Of a DNA stretch of 64,000 bases, positions 37,850 to 50,863 are shown in pieces. The stretch lies in NCBI RefSeq assembly GCF_051014685.1, contig NW_027478714.1, positions 434,001-498,000 of the forward strand. The letters run 5' to 3'. Numbering within the stretch: the first letter of the stretch is position 1; every line of letters starts with the position of its first letter. Position numbers and translations under genes: made by a program. The notes under the pieces were generated by a model, which was not told the origin of the DNA, ran no database searches, and saw only the letters and a list, made by a program, of their open reading frames with translations. The DNA comes from Ptiloglossa arizonensis. Lineage: Eukaryota; Arthropoda; Insecta; Hymenoptera; Colletidae.

Positions 37850-38556
37850 GAAGTGCGAAAATTTGTTGCCTTCTCAACTATTTCTTAGCTTCAAAGTCCC
37901 ATATCTCGCGAACGGATTGACCTAACCCAAAAATTCCTATTGCATCTGAAAGTAGAAGCTCGCCCGATTACAACGGTATGTGTATTTTTTCCCTAGGCCA
38001 TTCTGGTTAAGCGTTTGGAGCAGCAGAATTGCGAAAAATTTTTGGCTTTCTCAACCATTTCTTGGCTTCAAACTCCCATATCTCGCGAACGGATTGACCT
38101 AACCCAAAAATTCCTATTGCGTCTGAAAGTAGAAACTCGCCCGATTACAACGGTATGTGTATTTTTTCGCTAGGCCATTCCAGTTAAGCGTTTGGAGCAG
38201 CAGATGTGCGAAAAATTTGTTGTCTTCTCAACCATTTCTTAGCTTCAAACTCCCATACCTTGCGAACGGATTGACCTAACCCAAAAATTCCTATTGCATC
38301 TTAAAGTAGAATCTCGCCCGATTACAACGGTATGTGTATTTTTTCCCTAGGCCATTCTGGTTAAGCGTTTGGAGCAGCAGAATTGGGAAAAATTTTTTGC
38401 CTTCTCAACCATTTCTTGGCTTCAAACTCCCATAATTCGCGAACGGATTGACATAACCCAAAAATTCCTGTTGCGACTGAAAGTAGAAACTCGCCCGATT
38501 AAAACGGTATGTGTATTCTTTCCCTAGGCCATTCTGGTTAAGCGTTTGGAGCAGCA
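37850..38556 (+). repeat. Family A 4-mer HOR, copy 3 (707 bp)
   Basis: Same M1-M4 order. It reverts to the 'a' form, with GCATCTTAAAG at about 38,297, which is 1,414 bp after the same variant in copy 1. Copies 1+2 and 3+4 are therefore two repeats of an 8-mer. Confidence 0.88.
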
Positions 38557-39263
38557 GAAGTGCGAAAATTTGTTGCCTTCTCAACTATTTCTTAGCTTCA
38601 AAGTCCCATATCTCGCGAACGGATTGACCCAACCCAAAAATTCCTATTGCATCTGAAAGTAGAAGCTCGCCCGATTACAACGGTATGTGTATTTTTTCCC
38701 TAGGCCATTCTGGTTAAGCGTTTGGAGCAGCAGAATTGCGAAAAATTTTTGGCTTTCTCAACCATTTCTTGGCTTCAAACTCCCATATCTCGCGAACGGA
38801 TTGACCTAACCCAAAAATTCCTATTGCGTCTGAAAGTAGAAACTCGCCCGATTACAACGGTATGTGTATTTTTTCGCTAGGCCATTCCAGTTAAGCGTTT
38901 GGAGCAGCAGATGTGCGAAAAATTTGATGTCTTCTCAACCATTTCTTAGCTTCAAACTCCCATACCTTGCGAACGGATTGACCTAACCCAAAAATTCCTA
39001 TTGCATCTGAAAGTAGAATCTCGCCCGATTACAACGGTATGTGTATTTTTTCCCTAGGCCATTCTGGTTAAGCGTTTGTAGCAGCAGAATTGGGAAAAAT
39101 TTTTTGCCTTCTCAACCATTTCTTGGCTTCAAACTCCCATAATTCGCGAACGGATTGACATAACCCAAAAATTCCTGTTGCGACTGAAAGTAGAAACTCG
39201 CCCGATTAAAACGGTATGTGTATTCTTTCCCTAGGCCATTCTGGTTAAGCGTTTGGAGCAGCA
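38557..39263 (+). repeat. Family A 4-mer HOR, copy 4 (707 bp)
   Basis: The 'b' form again: GACCCAACCC (about 38,626), TTTGATGTCTTC (about 38,924) and GTTTGTAGCAGC (about 39,074) all lie 1,414 bp after their positions in copy 2. Confidence 0.88.
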
Positions 39264-39719
39264 GAAGTGCGAAAATTTGTTGCCTTCTCAACTATTTCTT
39301 AGCTTCAAAGTCCCATATCTCGCGAACGGATTGACCTAACCCAAAAATTCCTATTGCATCTGAAAGTAGAAGCTCGCCCGATTACCACGGTATGTGTATT
39401 TTTTCCCTAGGCCATTCTGGTTAAGCGTTTGGAGCAGCAGAATTGCGAAAAATTTTTGGCTTTCTCAACCATTTCTTGGCTTCAAACTCCCATATCTCGC
39501 GAACGGATTGACCTAACCCAAAAATTCCTATTGCGTCTGAAAGTAGAAACTCGCCCGATTACAACGGTATGTGTATTTTTTCGCTAGGCCATTCCAGTTA
39601 AGCGTTTGGAGCAGCAGATGTGCGAAAAATTTGTTGTCTTCTCAACCATTTCTTAGCTTCAAACTCCCATACCTTGCGAACGGATTGACCTAACCCAAAA
39701 ATTCCTATTGCATCTGAAA
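39264..39719 (+). repeat. Family A 4-mer HOR, truncated copy 5
   Basis: M1, M2 and most of M3 are present. At about 39,720 M3 switches to GAAAGAAGAATCTCG and M4 is absent. M1 has its own change, GATTACCACGG (about 39,380). The truncation point is the right boundary of the 4-mer block. Confidence 0.82.
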
Positions 39720-39960
39720 GAAGAATCTCGCCCGATTACAACGGTATGTTTATTTTTCCCTAGGTCATTCTGGTTAAGCGTTTGGAGCAGCAGAAGTGCG
39801 AAAAATTTTTTGCCTTCTCAACCATTTCTTGGCTTCAAACTCCCATATCTCGCGAACGGATTGACCTAACCCAAAAATTCCTATTGCATCTGAAAGTAGA
39901 AGCTCGCCCGATTACAACGGTATGTGTATTTTTTCCCTAGGCCATTCTGGTTAAGCGTTT

Positions 39961-40290
39961 GGAGCAGCAGAATTGCGAAAAATTTTTTGCCTTCTCAACC
40001 ATTTCGTGGCTTCAAACTCCCATAATTCGCGAACGGATTGACATAACCCAAAAATTCCTGTTGCGACTGAAAGTAGAAACTCGCCCGATTACAACGGTAG
40101 GTGTATTTTTTCCCTAGGCCATTCTGGTTAAGCGTTTGGAGCAGCAGAATTGCGAAGAATTTTTTGCCTTCTCAACCATTTCTTGGCTTCAAACTCCCAT
40201 ATCTCGCGAACGGATTGACATAACCCAAAAATTCCTGTTGCGACTGAATGTAGAAACTCGCCCGATTACAACGGTATGTGTATTTTTTCC
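39961..40290 (+). repeat. Family A segment shared with 53.76-54.09 kb (offset 13,800 bp)
   Basis: The bases match 53,761-54,090 at exactly 13,800 bp, including the rare CATTTCGTGG, ACGGTAGGTG and GCGAAGAATTTTTTGCC variants. The only difference noticed is ATTCCTGTTG versus ATTCTTGTTG. A third copy lies at about 57 kb through the 3,185-bp duplication. Confidence 0.75.
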
Positions 40291-41339
40291 CTAGGCCATT
40301 CTGCTTAAGCGTTTGGAGCAGCAGAATTGCGAAAAATTTTTGGCCTCCTCAACCACTTCTTGGCTTCAAACTCCCATAATTCGCGAACGGATTGACATAA
40401 CCCAAAAATTCCTGTTGCGACTGAATGCAGAAACTCGCCCGATTACAACGGTATGTGTATTTTTTCCCTAGGCCATTCTGGTTAAGCGTTTGGAGCAGCA
40501 GAAGTGCGAAAAATTTGTTGTCTCCTCAACCATTTCTTGGCTTCAAACTGCCATATCTCGCGAACGGATTGACCTAACCCAAAAATTCCTATTGCATCTG
40601 AAAGTAGAAACTCGCCCGACTACAGCGGTATGTGTATTTTTTCCCTAGGCCATTCTGGTTAAGCGTTTGGAGCAGGAGAATTGCGAAAAATTTTTTGCCT
40701 TCTCAACCATTTCTTGGCTTCAAACTCCCATAATTCGCGAACGGATTGACATAACCCAAAAATTCCTGTTGCGACTGAAAGTAGAAACTCGCCCGATTAC
40801 AACGGTATGTGTATTTTTTCCCTAGGGCATTCTGGTTAAGCGTTTGGAGCAGCAGATGTGCGAAAAATTTTTTGCCTTCTCAACCATTTCTTGGCTTCAA
40901 ACTCCCATATCTCGCGAACGGATTGACCTAACCCAAAAATTCCTATTGCATCTGAAAGTAGAAGCTCGCCCGATTACAACGGTATGTGTATTTTTTCCCT
41001 AGGCCATTCTGGTTAAGCGTATCGAGCAGCCGAATTGCGAAAAATTTTTTCCCTTCTCAACCATTTCTTGGCTTCAAACTCCCATATCTCGCGAACGGAT
41101 TGACCTAACCCAAAAATTCCTATTGCGTCTGAAAGTAGAAACTCGTCCGATTACAACGGTATGTGTATTTTTGCCTAGGCCATTCTGGTTAAGCGTTTGG
41201 AGCAGCAGAATTGGGAAAAATTTCTTGCCTTCTCAACCATTTCTTGGCTTCAAACTCCCATAATTCGCGAACGGATTGACATAACCCAAAAATTCCTGTT
41301 GCGACTGAAAGTAGAAACTCGCCCGATTACAACGGTATG

Positions 41340-42230
41340 TTTATTTTTTCCCTAGGGCATTCTGGTTAAGCGTTTGGAGCAGCAGAATTGCGAAAATTTG
41401 TTGCCTTCTCAACTATTTCTTAGCTTCAAAGTCCCATATCTCGCGAACGGATTGACCTAACCCAAAAATTCCTGTTGCGACTGAAAGTAGAAACTCGCCC
41501 GATTACAACGGTATGTTTATTTTTTCCCTAGGGCATTCTGGTTAAGCGTTTGGAGCAGCAGAATTGCGAAAATTTGTTGCCTTCTCAACTATTTCTTAGC
41601 TTCAAAGTCCCATATCTCGCGAACGGATTGACCTATCCCAAAAATTCCTATTGCATCTGAAAGTAGAAGCTCGCCCGATTACAACGGTATGTGTATTTTT
41701 TCCCTAGGCCATTCTGGTTAAGCGTTTGGAGCAGCAGAATTGCGAAAAATTTTTTCCCTTCTCAACCATTTCTCGGCTTCAAACTCCCATATCTCGCGAA
41801 CGGATTGACCTAACCCAAAAATTCCTATTGCGTCTGAAAGTAGAAACTCGTCCGATTACAACGGTATGCGTATTTTTGCCTAGGCCGTTCTGGTTAAGCG
41901 TTTGGAGCAGCAGAATTGGGAAAAATTTCTTGCCTTCTCAACCATTTCTTGGCTTCAAACTCCCATAATTCGCGAACGGATTGACATAACCCAAAAATTC
42001 CTGTTGCGACTGAAAGTAGAAACTCGCCCGATTACAACGGTATGTTTATTTTTTCCCTAGGGCATTCTGGTTAAGCGTTTGGAGCAGCAGAATTGCGAAA
42101 ATTTGTTGCCTTCTCAACTATTTCTTAGCTTCAAAGTCCCATATCTCGCGAACGGATTGACCTAACCCAAAAATTCCTATTGCATCTGAAAGTAGAAGCT
42201 CGCCCGATTACAACGGTATGTGTATTTTTT
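41340..42230 (+). repeat. Short-range duplicated family A monomers
   Basis: The combination TATGTTTATTTTTTCCC, AGGGCATTCTGG, GAATTGCGAAAATTTGTTGCC and CTCAACTATTTC occurs at about 41,340, 41,517 and 42,049. The first two are 177 bp apart (adjacent copies) and the third is three monomers later. This is local amplification below the HOR scale. Confidence 0.7.
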
Positions 42231-42590
42231 CCCTATGCCATTCTGGTTAAGCGTTTGTAGCAGCAGAAGTGCGAAAAATTTGTTGTCTTCTCAACTATTT
42301 CTTAGCTTCAAAGTCCCATATCTCGCGAACGGATTGACCTAACCCAAAAATTCCTATTGCATCTGAAAGTAGAAGCTCGCCCGATTACAATGGTATGTGT
42401 ATTTTTTCCGTAGGCCATTCTGGTTAAGCGTTTCGAGCAGCCGTATTGCCAAAAATTTTTTGCCTTCTCAACCATTTCTTAGCTTCAAACTCCCATATCT
42501 CGCGAACGGATTGACATAACCCAAAAAGTTCCTATTGAATCTGAAAGAAGAATCTCGCCCGATTACAACGGTATGTGTATTTTTCCCTAG

Positions 42591-45500
42591 GTCATTCTGG
42601 TTAAGCGTTTGGAGCAGCAGAAGTGCGAAAAATTTTTTGCCTTCTCAACCATTTCTTGGCTTCAAACTCCCATATCTCGCGAACGGATTGACATAACCCA
42701 AAAATTCCTGTTGCGACTGAATGTAGAAACTCGCCCGATTACAACGGTATGTGTATTTTTTCCCTAGGCCATTCTGCTTAAGCGTTTGGAGCAGCAGAAT
42801 TGCGAAAAATTTTTGGCCTCCTCAACCACTTCTTGGCTTCAAACTCCCATAATTCGCGAACGGATTGACATAACCCAAAAATTCCTGTTGCGACTGAATG
42901 TAGAAACTCGCCCGATTACAACGGTATGTGTATTTTTTCCCTAGGCCATTCTGGTTAAGCGTTTGGAGCAGCAGAAGTGCGAAAAATTTGTTGTCTCCTC
43001 AACCATTTCTTGGCTTCAAACTGCCATATCTCGCGAACGGATTGACCTAACCCAAAAATTCCTATTGCATCTGAAAGTAGAAATTCGCCCGACTACAGCG
43101 GTATGTGTATTTTTTCCCTAGGCCATTCTGGTTAAGCGTTTGGAGCAGGAGAATTGCGAAAAATTTTTTGCCTTCTCAACCATTTCTTGGCTTCAAACTC
43201 CCATAATTCGCGAACGGATTGACATAACCCAAAAATTCCTGTTGCGACTGAAAGTAGAAACTCGCCCGATTACAACGGTATGTGTATTTTTTCCCTAGGC
43301 CATTCTGGTTAAGCGTTTGGAGCAGCAGAATTGCGAAGAATTTTTTGCCTTCTCAACCATTTCTTGGCTTCAAACTCCCATATCTCGCGAACGGATTGAC
43401 CTAACCCAAAAATTCCTATTGCATCTGAAAGTAGAAACTCGCCCGACTACAGCGGTATGTGTATTTTTTCCCTAGGCCATTCTGGTTAAGCGTTTGGAGC
43501 AGGAGAATTGCGAAAAATTTTTTGCCTTCTCAACCATTTCTTGGCTTCAAACTCCCATAATTCGCGAACGGATTGACATAACCCAAAAATTCCTGTTGCG
43601 ACTGAAAGTAGAAACTCGCCCGATTACAACGGTATGTGTATTTTTTCCCTAGGGCATTCTGGTTAAGCGTTTGGAGCAGCAGATGTGCGAAAAATTTGTT
43701 GTCTCCTCAACCATTTCTTAGCTTCAAACTCCCATATCTCGCGAACGGATTGACATAACCCAAAAAGTTCCTATTGAATCTGAAAGAAGAATCTCGCCCG
43801 ATTACAACGGTATGTGTATTTTTCCCTAGGTCATTCTGGTTAAGCGTTTGGAGCAGCAGAAGTGCGAAAAATTTTTTGCCTTCTCAACCATTTCTTGGCT
43901 TCAAACTCCCATATCTCGCGAACGGATTGACATAACCCAAAAATTCCTGTTGCGACTGAATGTAGAAACTCGCCCGATTACAACGGTATGTGTATTTTTT
44001 CCCTAGGCCATTCTGCTTAAGCGTTTGGAGCAGCAGAATTGCGAAAAATTTTTGGCCTCCTCAACCACTTCTTGGCTTCAAACTCCCATAATTCGCGAAC
44101 GGATTGACATAACCCAAAAATTCCTGTTGCGACTGAATGTAGAAACTCGCCCGATTACAACGGTATGTGTATTTTTTCCCTAGGCCATTCTGGTTAAGCG
44201 TTTGGAGCAGCAGAAGTGCGAAAAATTTGTTGTCTCCTCAACCATTTCTTGGCTTCAAACTGCCATATCTCGCGAACGGATTGACCTAACCCAAAAATTC
44301 CTATTGCATCTGAAAGTAGAAATTCGCCCGACTACAGCGGTATGTGTATTTTTTCCCTAGGGCATTCTGGTTAAGCGTTTGGAGCAGCAGATGTGCGAAA
44401 AATTTGTTGTCTCCTCAACCATTTCTTAGCTTCAAACTCCCATATCTCGCGAACGGATTGACATAACCCAAAAAGTTCCTATTGAATCTGAAAGAAGAAT
44501 CTCGCCCGATTACAACGGTATGTGTATTTTTCCCTAGGTCATTCTGGTTAAGCGTTTGGAGCAGCAGAAGTGCGAAAAATTTTTTGCCTTCTCAACCATT
44601 TCTTGGCTTCAAACTCCCATATCTCGCGAACGGATTGACATAACCCAAAAATTCCTGTTGCGACTGAATGTAGAAACTCGCCCGATTACAACGGTATGTG
44701 TATTTTTTCCCTAGGCCATTCTGCTTAAGCGTTTGGAGCAGCAGAATTGCGAAAAATTTTTGGCCTCCTCAACCACTTCTTGGCTTCAAACTCCCATAAT
44801 TCGCGAACGGATTGACATAACCCAAAAATTCCTGTTGCGACTGAATGTAGAAACTCGCCCGATTACAACGGTATGTGTATTTTTTCCCTAGGCCATTCTG
44901 GTTAAGCGTTTGGAGCAGCAGAAGTGCGAAAAATTTGTTGTCTCCTCAACCATTTCTTGGCTTCAAACTGCCATATCTCGCGAACGGATTGACCTAACCC
45001 AAAAATTCCTATTGCATCTGAAAGTAGAAATTCGCCCGACTACAGCGGTATGTGTATTTTTTCCCTAGGCCATTCTGGTTAAGCGTTTGGAGCAGGAGAA
45101 TTGCGAAAAATTTTTTGCCTTCTCAACCATTTCTTGGCTTCAAACTCCCATAATTCGCGAACGGATTGACATAACCCAAAAATTCCTGTTGCGACTGAAA
45201 GTAGAAACTCGCCCGATTACAACGGTATGTGTATTTTTTCCCTAGGCCATTCTGGTTAAGCGTTTGGAGCAGCAGAATTGCGAAGAATTTTTTGCCTTCT
45301 CAACCATTTCTTGGCTTCAAACTCCCATATCTCGCGAACGGATTGACCTAACCCAAAAATTCCTATTGCATCTGAAAGTAGAAACTCGCCCGACTACAGC
45401 GGTATGTGTATTTTTTCCCTAGGCCATTCTGGTTAAGCGTTTGGAGCAGGAGAATTGCGAAAAATTTTTTGCCTTCTCAACCATTTCTTGGCTTCAAACT

Positions 45501-45600
45501 CCCATAATTCGCGAACGGATTGACATAACCCAAAAATTCCTGTTGCGACTGAAAGTAGAAACTCGCCCGATTACAACGGTATGTGTATTTTTTCCCTAGG
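42591..45600 (+). repeat. Family A 7-mer/4-mer HOR cluster (1,239 and 708 bp)
   Basis: The marker AGGTCATTCTGG (42,590, 43,829, 44,537) and the marker CCATTCTGCTTAAGCG (about 42,769, 44,008, 44,716) give successive spacings of 1,239 bp (7 monomers) and 708 bp (4 monomers). AGGGCATTCTGG at about 43,652, 44,360 and 45,599 gives 708 then 1,239 bp. The middle 708-bp unit is the 7-mer with three monomers removed, so the block reads 7-4-7. Shared private variants include GAAATTCGCCCGAC, GAGCAGGAGAATTGCG and TTGTCTCCTC. Confidence 0.8.
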
Positions 45601-48600
45601 GCATTCTGGTTAAGCGTTTGGAGCAGCAGATGTGCGAAAAATTTGTTGTCTCCTCAACCATTTCTTGGCTTCAAACTCCCATATCTCGCGAACGGATTGA
45701 TCTACCCCAAAAATTCCTATTGCGTCTGAAAGTAGAAACTCGCCCGATTACAACGGTATGTGTATTTTTTCCCTAGGCCATTCTGGTTAAGCGTTTCGAG
45801 CAGCCGTATTGCCAAAAATTTTTTGCCTTCTCAACCATTTCTTAGCTTCAAACTCCCATATCTCGCGAACGGATTGACCTAACCCAAAAAGTTCCTATTG
45901 AATCTGAAAGAAGAATCTCGCCCGATTACAACGGTATGTGTATTTTTCCCTAGGTCATTCTGGTTAAGCGTTTGGAGCAGCAGAAGTGCGAAAAATTTTT
46001 TGCCTTCTCAACCATTTCTTGGCTTCAAACTCCCATATCTCGCGAACGGATTGACCTAACCCAAAAATTCCTATTGCATCTGAAAGTAGAAGCTCGCCCG
46101 ATTACAACGGTATGTGTATTTTTTCCCTAGGCCATTCTGGTTAAGCGTTTGGAGCAGCAGAATTGCGAAAAATTTTTTCCCTTTTCAACCATTTCTTGGC
46201 TTCAAACTCCCATATCTCGCGAACGGATTGACCTAACCCAAAAATTCCTATTGCGTCTGAAAGTAGAAACTCGCCCGATTACAACGGTACGTGTATTTTT
46301 TCCCTAGGCCATTCTGGTTAAGCGTTTGGAGCAGCAGAATTGCGAAAAATTTTTTGCCTTCTCAACCATTTCTTGGCTTCAAACTCCCATAATTCGCGAA
46401 CGGATTGACATAACCTAAAAATTCCTGTTGCGACTGAAAGTAGAAACTCGCCCGATTACAACGGTATGTGTATTTTTTCCCTAGGCCATTCTGGTTAAGC
46501 GTTTGGAGCAGCAGAAGTGCGAAAAATTTGTTGACTTCTCAACTATTTCTTAGCTTCAAAGTACCATATCTCGCGAACGGATTGACCTAACCCAAAAATT
46601 CCAATTGCATCTGAAAGTAGAAGCTCGCCCGATTACAACGGTATGTGTATTTTTTCCCTAGGCCATTCTGGTCAAGCGTTTGGAGCAGCAGAATTGCGAA
46701 GAATTTTTTGCCTTCTCAACTATTTCTTGGCTTCAAACTCCCATAATTCGCGAGCGGATTGACATAACCCAAAAATTCCTGTTGCGACTGAAAGTAGAAA
46801 CTCGCCCGATTACAACGGTATGTGTATTTTTTCCCTAGGCCATTCTGGTTAAGCGTTTGGAGCAGCAGAAGTGCGAAAAATTTGTTGTCTTCTCAACTAT
46901 TTCTTAGCTTCAAAGTCCCATATCTCGCGAACGGATTGACCTAACCCAAAAATTCCTATTGCATCTGAAAGTAGAAGCTCGCCCGATTACAACGGTATGT
47001 GTATTTTTTCCCTAGGCCATTCTGGTCAAGCGTTTGGAGCAGCAGAATTGCGAAAAATTTGTTGCCTTCTCAACCATTTCTTGGCTTCAAACTCCCATAA
47101 TTCGCGAACGGATTGACATAACCCAAAAATTCCTGTTGCGACTGAAAGTAGAAACTCGCCCGAATACAACGGTATGTGTATTTTTTCCCTAGGCCATTCT
47201 GGTTAAGCGTTTGGAGCAGCAGAATTGCGAAGAATTTTTTGACTTCTCAACCATTTCTTGGCTTCAAACTCCCATATCTCGCGAACGGATTGAACTAACC
47301 CAAAAATTCCTATTGCATCTGAAAGTAGAAACTAGCCCGATTACAACGGTATGTGTATTTTTTCCCTAGGCCATTCTGGTTAAGCGTTTGGAGCAGCAGA
47401 ATTGCGAAAAATTTTTGGCTTTCTCAACCACTTGTTGGCTTCAAACTCCCATAATTCGCGAACGGATTGACATATCCCAAAAATTCCTGTTGCGACTGAA
47501 AGTAGAAACTCGCCCGATTACAACGGTATGTGTATTTTTTCCCTAGGGCATTCTGGTTAAGCGTTTGGAGCAGCAGATTTGCGAAAAATTTTTTGCCTTC
47601 TCAACCATTTCTTGGCTTCAAACTGCCATATCTCGCGAACGGATTGACCTAACCCAAAAATTCCTATTGCATCTGAAAGTAGAAACTCGCCAGACTACAG
47701 CGGCATGTGTATTTTTCCCTGGGCCACTCTAGTTAAGCTTTTGGAGCAGCAGAATTGCGAAAAATGTTTTGCCTTCTCAACCACTTCTTGGCTTCAAACT
47801 CCCATAATTCGCGAACGGATTGACATAACCCAAAAATTCCTGTTGCGACTGAAAGTAGAAACTCGCCCGATTACAACGGTATGTTTGTTTTTTCCCCTAG
47901 GCCATTCTGGTTAAGCGTTTGGAGCAGCAGATGTGCGAAAAATTTGTTGTCTTCTCAACTATTTCTTAGCTTCAAAGTCCTATATCTCGCGAACGGATTG
48001 ACCTAACCCAAAAATTCCTATTGAATCTGAAAGTAGAAGCTCGCCCGATTACAACGGTATGTGTATTTTATCCCTAGGCCATTCTGGTCAAGCGTTTGGA
48101 GCAGCAGAATTGCGAAGAATTTTTTGCCTTCTCAACTATTTCTTGGCTTCAAACTCCCATAATTCGCGAACGGATTGACATAACCCAAAAATTCCTGTTG
48201 CGACTGAAAGTAGAAACTCGCCCGATTACAACGGTATGTGTATTTTTTCCCTTGGCCATTCTGGTTAAGCGTTTGGAGCAGCAGATGTGCGAAAAATTTG
48301 TTGTCTTCTCAACCATTTCCTAGGTTCAAACTCCCATATCTCGCGAACGGATTGACCTAACCCAAAAATTCCTATTGCATCTGAAAGTAGAATCTCGCCC
48401 GATTACAACGGTATGTGTATTTTTTCCCTAGGCCATTCTGGTTAAGCGTTTGGCACAGCAGAAGTGCGAAAAATTAGTTGTCTTCTCAACCATTTCTTAG
48501 CTTCAAACTCCCATATCTCGAGAACGGATTGACCTAACCCAAAAATTCCTATTGCATCTGAAAGTAGAAGCTCGCCCGATTACAACGGTATGTGAATATT

Positions 48601-50863
48601 TTCCCTAGGCCATTCTGGTTAAGCGTTTGGTGCAGCGGAATTGCGAAAAATTTTGTGACTTCTCAACCATTTCTTGGCTTCAATCTCCCATATCTTGCGA
48701 ACGGATTGACCTAACCAAAAAATTCCTATTGCATCTGAATGTAGAAACTCGCCCGATTACATCGGTATGTGTATTTTTTCCCAAGGCCATTCTGGTTAAG
48801 CGATTGGAGCAGCAGAAGTGCGAAAAATTTGTTATCTTGTCAACCATTTCTTAGCTTCAAAGTCCCATACCTCGAGAACGGATTGACCTAACCCAAAAAT
48901 TGCTGTTGTACCTGAAAGTAGAAACTCGTCCGATTACAACGGTATGGGTATTTTTGCCGTCGGCCATTCTGGTTAAGCGTTTGGAGCAGCAGAAGTGCGA
49001 AAAATTTGTTGTCTTCTCAACCATTTCTTAGTTTCAAAGTCCCATATCTCGCGAACGGATTGACCTAACCCAAAAATTCCTATTTTAACTGAAAGTAGAA
49101 ACTCGCCCGATTACAACGGTATGTGTATTTTTTCCCAAGGCCATTCTGGTTATGCGATTGAAGCAGCAGAAGTGCGAAAAATTTGTTGTCTTGTCAACCA
49201 TTTCTTAGCTTCAAAGTCCCATACCTCGAGCACGGATTGACCTAACCCAAAAATTGCTATTGTACCTGAAAGTAGAAACTCGTCCGATTACAACGGTATC
49301 GGTATTTTTTCCGTCGGCCATTCTGGTTAAGCGTTTGGAGCAGCAGAAGTGCGAAAAATTTTTTGCCTTCTCAACCATTTCTTGGCTTCAAACTCCCATA
49401 ATTCGCGAACGGATTGACATAACCCAAAAATTCCTGTTGCGACTGAAAGTAGAAACTCGCCCGAATACAACGGTATGTGTATTTTTTCCCTAGGCCATTC
49501 TGGTTAAGCGTTTGGAGCAGCAGAATTGCGAAGAATTTTTTGACTTCTCAACCATTTCTTGGCTTCAAACTCCCATATCTCGCGAACGGATTGAACTAAC
49601 CCAAAAATTCCTGTTGCGAATGAAAGTAGAAACTAGCCCGATTACAACGGTATGTGTATTTTTTCCCTAGGCCATTCTGGTTAAGCGTTTGGAGCAGCAG
49701 AATTGCGAAAAATTTTTGGCTTTCTCAACCACTTGTTGGCTTCAAACTCCCATAATTCGCGAACGGATTGACATAACCCAAAAATTCCTGTTGCGACTGA
49801 AAGTAGAAACTCGCCCGATTACAACGGTATGTGTATTTTTTCCCTAGGGCATTCTGGTTAAGTGTTTGGAGCAGCAGATGTGCGAAAAATTTGTTGTCTT
49901 CTCAACCATTTCTTAGCTTCAAACTCCCATATCTTGCGAACGGATTGACCTAACCCAAAAATTCCTATTGCATCTGAAAGTAGAATCTCGCCCGATTACA
50001 ACGGTATGTGTATTTTTTCCCTAGGCCATTCTGGTTAAGCGTTTGGAGCAGCAGAATTGGGAAAAATTTTTTGCCTTCTCAACCATTTCTTGGCTTCAAA
50101 CTCCCATAATTCGCGAACGGATTGACATAACCCAAAAATTCCTGTTGCGACTGAAAGTAGAAACTCGCCCGATTACAACGGTATGTGTATTTTTTCCCTA
50201 GGCCATTCTGGTTAAGCGTTTGGAGCAGCAGAAGTGCGAAAAATTTGTTGTCTTCTCAATTATTTCTTTGCTTCAAAGTCCCATATCTCGCGAACGGATT
50301 GACCTAACCCAAAAATTCCTATTGAATCTGAAAGTAGAAGCTCGCCCGATTACAACGGTATGTGTATTTCTTCCCTAGGCCATTCTGGTTAAGCGTTTCG
50401 AGCAGCCGTATTGCCAAAAATTTTTTGCCTTCTCAACCATTTCTTAGCTTCAAACTCCCATATCTCGCGAACGGATTGACCTAACCCAAAAAGTTCCTAT
50501 TGCATCTGAAAGTAGAATTTCGCCCGATTACAACGGTATGTGTATTTTTCCCTAGGCCATTCTGGTTAAGCGTTTGGAGCAGCAGAAGTGCAAAAAACTT
50601 TTTGCCTTCTCAACCATTTCTTGGCTTCAAACTCCCATATCTCGCTAACGGATTGACCTAACCCAAAAATTCCTATTGCATCTGAAAGTAGAAGCTCGCC
50701 CGATTACAACGGTATGTGTATTTTTTCCCCAGGCCATTCTGGTTAAGCGTTTGGAGCAGCAGAATTGCGAAAAATTTTTTCCCTTCTCAACCATTTCTTG
50801 GCTACAAACTCCCATATCTCGCGAACGGATTGACCTAACCCAAAAATTCCTATTGCGTCTGAA
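45601..50863 (+). repeat. Mixed family A monomers between HOR blocks
   Basis: No single period dominates. Recognisable pieces of other blocks occur: CGAGCAGCCGTATTGCC units at about 45,797 and 50,399, the GCCAGACTACAGCGGCATG unit at 47,689, the TTGTCAACC/GGTATCGGTATT pair at about 49.2-49.3 kb, and CTGGTCAAGCG units at about 46,669, 47,023 and 48,086. One monomer (about 48.62-48.80 kb) has several unusual changes (GTGCAGCGGAATTGCG, TTTTGTGAC, ACATCGGTATG). No non-satellite sequence was seen. Confidence 0.8.
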
